A stretch of DNA of 33,794 nucleotides from Caldisericia bacterium (GTDB lineage: Bacteria; Caldisericota; Caldisericia; JAAYUI01), in contig JAGOOO010000014.1 of NCBI GenBank assembly GCA_017992475.1, forward strand, positions 1-33,794. The letters are read 5' to 3'. The notes beneath the pieces are model-generated. The model saw only the letters and a list, made by a program, of their open reading frames with translations, was not told the origin of the DNA and did no database searches. Made by a program: the position numbers and the translations under genes. Below are positions 32,254-33,794 of the stretch, one piece after another (position 1 is the first letter of the stretch; each line of letters opens with the position of its first letter).

Positions 32254-33792
32254 CTACCAACTTGCCAAATGATCTATGTCCCATTTTAAGCTTTTTTCAT
32301 CCCATAAATTATAGTTTATCTCTTCACTCTTACCAAATCCACGTATAATTACTATCTTACCACTGTCAGATTTAGTTTTCATAAATTCGTGTAGATTTCC
32401 TTGCATTTTCCCTCCAGAATAAAACCTATATACCATAGTGCCAACTAAATTTCTTTCGACAATGTTAATAACCTCCCCATTCTCCCCTTGATACTTTTTT
32501 GGTGCATCATCATTACCAAATTCAGCGCATCTCCCTTCTTTAACATAAGTACCGTCTTTATCTACAAACACACCGACCCACATCCCATCTGATCTCACAC
32601 ACATTCCAACAGAACCTGACGTTTTAAAGTGTGCTTCATTGAAAAAATTTATTTCTGAGTCCTTGGAGCCAATGCTTGAACATATGTTTTTCCATGATTT
32701 TGCCATTGCTTTTCCGGCTTCTGGCGAGTAGGTCCAATTGTCTGCAAACAAATTTATTGTGCCGGTTCTTTCTCCATTTGAGTTAGTTTCAAAGATATAA
32801 ACTTCGTCGTCCTTAGTACAACATGCTGTAATATTGCCATTGGAATCACGAACTACCCATTTATATTGTTTACCATCATTTTTTTTATCTTTGTCATCTA
32901 AAATATCATTCATCTCTTCAATCATTTCTGCAAAAGTGTCAAGAATCCCCTTCATTGGGAGAAGTATTGGCATCTCACTGACTTTATGTATGGAGCCCTC
33001 GTCAGAGACAATCTGACCATCCCTGAGGTCTTTCATGAACTTCTTTCTTTCTTCGTATTCCTTCCAGGTCTCACCACCATTACCATCAAAGGTGAATCCT
33101 AAGTTCTCGCTGTTACGTTTGAGGATATCACCACCATCTTCAGCACTACCATTGGTACAAATAATACCGTTGATGTTCTTTTCTCCAACATCCTTGGCAC
33201 CAACAAGCTCTGCATTTGGATTGGAGAAGTCTAGGCTTTGCGTGCCAGACTGTTTGCCAGAGTGGGAGATGCCATCAGATGGTCCTGGAGGGGGAGCAAA
33301 GGAGCCAGGTTCACCACCAGAGGAGGAGCCAGCTGTGGTGGCAGAGGTGATGGAGTGGGAGAGCAGCTGTTCTTCAGGGAGGGAGGAGGTGGACATGGAG
33401 TTGATGGTGGAGATGGAGGTGGGATTAGGCATGGCTGGTGAGCCTGTTCCCTGAAGGAGGGTACCTGTCTGGGGGTTGTAGTAGCCTGAGGAGAAGTAGA
33501 GACCCGTTTCTGTATCAAGGATGGTCTGTGATGCTCCCATGAAGGTGAAGGGGTTTGGTATGGAGTCAGGGTTGGTCTGTGAGGTGATGTTGCCAAGGGT
33601 GTCATAGGTGTAGGTGATCCTGGTGTCCTGGTTGGTGTCTGTGACTTTTAGGGTATTGCCATGTACATCATAGTGGTAGTAGTAGGTGGAGGTGGTTGTT
33701 GTCTGTGATTCTCCAGTTCCTGTGTGTCTTGTCCATTCAAAAGAGATTGGCTGGCTGTTTGCTCCTATGTGGTATATGAGTTCCTGGTCAAG
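32254..33792 (-). CDS. C-terminal part of an Rhs-repeat protein with an unrecognised tail, 5' truncated by window edge
   Basis: The frame is open to the window edge (512 residues visible). The N-terminal part has YD/Rhs repeats (YHYDVHGNTLKVTDTNQ, ITYTYDTLGNITSQTNP). It then has the Rhs-associated core sequence FTFMGASQTILDTETGLYF and SGYYNPQTGTLLQ, the counterpart of ETGLYY..RYYDP.TGRF. Beyond the core comes a low-complexity Ser/Pro/Gly linker, then about 330 residues with no fold I recognise: an acidic helical part (EMIEEMNDILDDKDKK), strands WVVRDSNGNITACC and GVFVDKDGTYVKEG, and an end KWDIDHLASW. Rhs proteins are large secreted shells that enclose a variable C-terminal effector. DNA of the core is GC-rich and of the tail AT-rich. 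Confidence 0.85.
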   Translation of the reverse strand, partial: LDQELIYHIGANSQPISFEWTRHTGTGESQTTTTSTYYYHYDVHGNTLKVTDTNQDTRITYTYDTLGNITSQTNPDSIPNPFTFMGASQTILDTETGLYFSSGYYNPQTGTLLQGTGSPAMPNPTSISTINSMSTSSLPEEQLLSHSITSATTAGSSSGGEPGSFAPPPGPSDGISHSGKQSGTQSLDFSNPNAELVGAKDVGEKNINGIICTNGSAEDGGDILKRNSENLGFTFDGNGGETWKEYEERKKFMKDLRDGQIVSDEGSIHKVSEMPILLPMKGILDTFAEMIEEMNDILDDKDKKNDGKQYKWVVRDSNGNITACCTKDDEVYIFETNSNGERTGTINLFADNWTYSPEAGKAMAKSWKNICSSIGSKDSEINFFNEAHFKTSGSVGMCVRSDGMWVGVFVDKDGTYVKEGRCAEFGNDDAPKKYQGENGEVINIVERNLVGTMVYRFYSGGKMQGNLHEFMKTKSDSGKIVIIRGFGKSEEINYNLWDEKSLKWDIDHLASW

Positions 33793-33794
33793 TA

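Noticed and set aside
33035-33454. 139-codon plus-strand open frame and overlapping frames opposite the Rhs gene
   Set aside because: Low-complexity Pro/Ser/Gly product complementary to the Rhs linker repeats; no start signals.
32254-33792. Known nuclease-type toxin domain (for example HNH or tox-REase) at the Rhs C-terminus
   Set aside because: No HNH, DHxxP, PD-(D/E)xK or similar motif could be traced in the tail; the final DIDH is not enough.
1-33794. CRISPR arrays, tRNAs, rRNAs, insertion sequences, integrases
   Set aside because: No regularly spaced direct repeats, cloverleaf-like sequences, transposase motifs or terminal repeats were noticed. A tRNA scan could still find something missed by eye.

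Overview
The window is a gene-dense stretch of bacterial chromosome with two clearly different halves. Arginine is written mostly with AGA/AGG, many genes overlap by ATGA or TGATG, strong AGGAGG-type ribosome binding sites are common, and TTG starts are used several times. Gene content (CsaB-type pyruvyl transferase, copper-amine-oxidase-N 'stalk' domains, TagA/WecG, TagO/MnaA, folate-type ECF transporter component, BtrH-like protein) and the order sua5-rpiB-glyA-tagO-wecB-murA resemble Firmicutes and related deep-branching lineages such as Armatimonadota or Caldisericota-like bacteria. I cannot name the species from sequence alone.

Left half, 1-16.9 kb, almost all on the + strand. It opens with the 3' end of a stalk-domain protein translationally coupled to wecG/tagA and csaB, a set expected to make and pyruvylate a cell-wall polymer. 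Then come comF, an ECF S component coupled to a small HMA metal-binding protein, and a lone minus-strand mraY with its own sigma70-like promoter. Next are apeB (M18 aminopeptidase), dut and a BtrH-like gene, followed by ydjC/chbG, a pilM-like gene, plsY and sua5. The run ends with rpiB, glyA, tagO, wecB, murA and an acyl-CoA dehydrogenase, closed by a strong terminator. Envelope precursor synthesis (mraY, tagO, wecB, murA, wecG, csaB, plsY) is the main theme.

Middle, 17.1-23.3 kb: a potassium uptake operon kdpA-kdpB-kdpC-kdpD. kdpB is split by a one-base insertion in a G run. KdpD stops after its GAF-like region and has no histidine kinase domain, and no kdpE follows.

Right, 23.35-33.79 kb, all on the minus strand: an accessory island of exported proteins. 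Read in transcription order it starts with the C-terminal end of an Rhs-repeat protein carrying a roughly 400-residue unrecognised tail. It continues with a stalk-domain protein, a PQQ-type beta-propeller, two related propeller-like lipoproteins (the first frameshifted), another PQQ-type propeller, a third related lipoprotein, and a second stalk-domain protein paralogous to the first. This island of Rhs tail, two paralogous stalk proteins and five propeller-type proteins is the best candidate here for an undescribed system. Its function is unknown; surface adhesion, signalling, or a polymorphic-toxin-like locus with diversified partners are all possible.

No tRNA, rRNA, CRISPR array, transposase or integrase was recognised.
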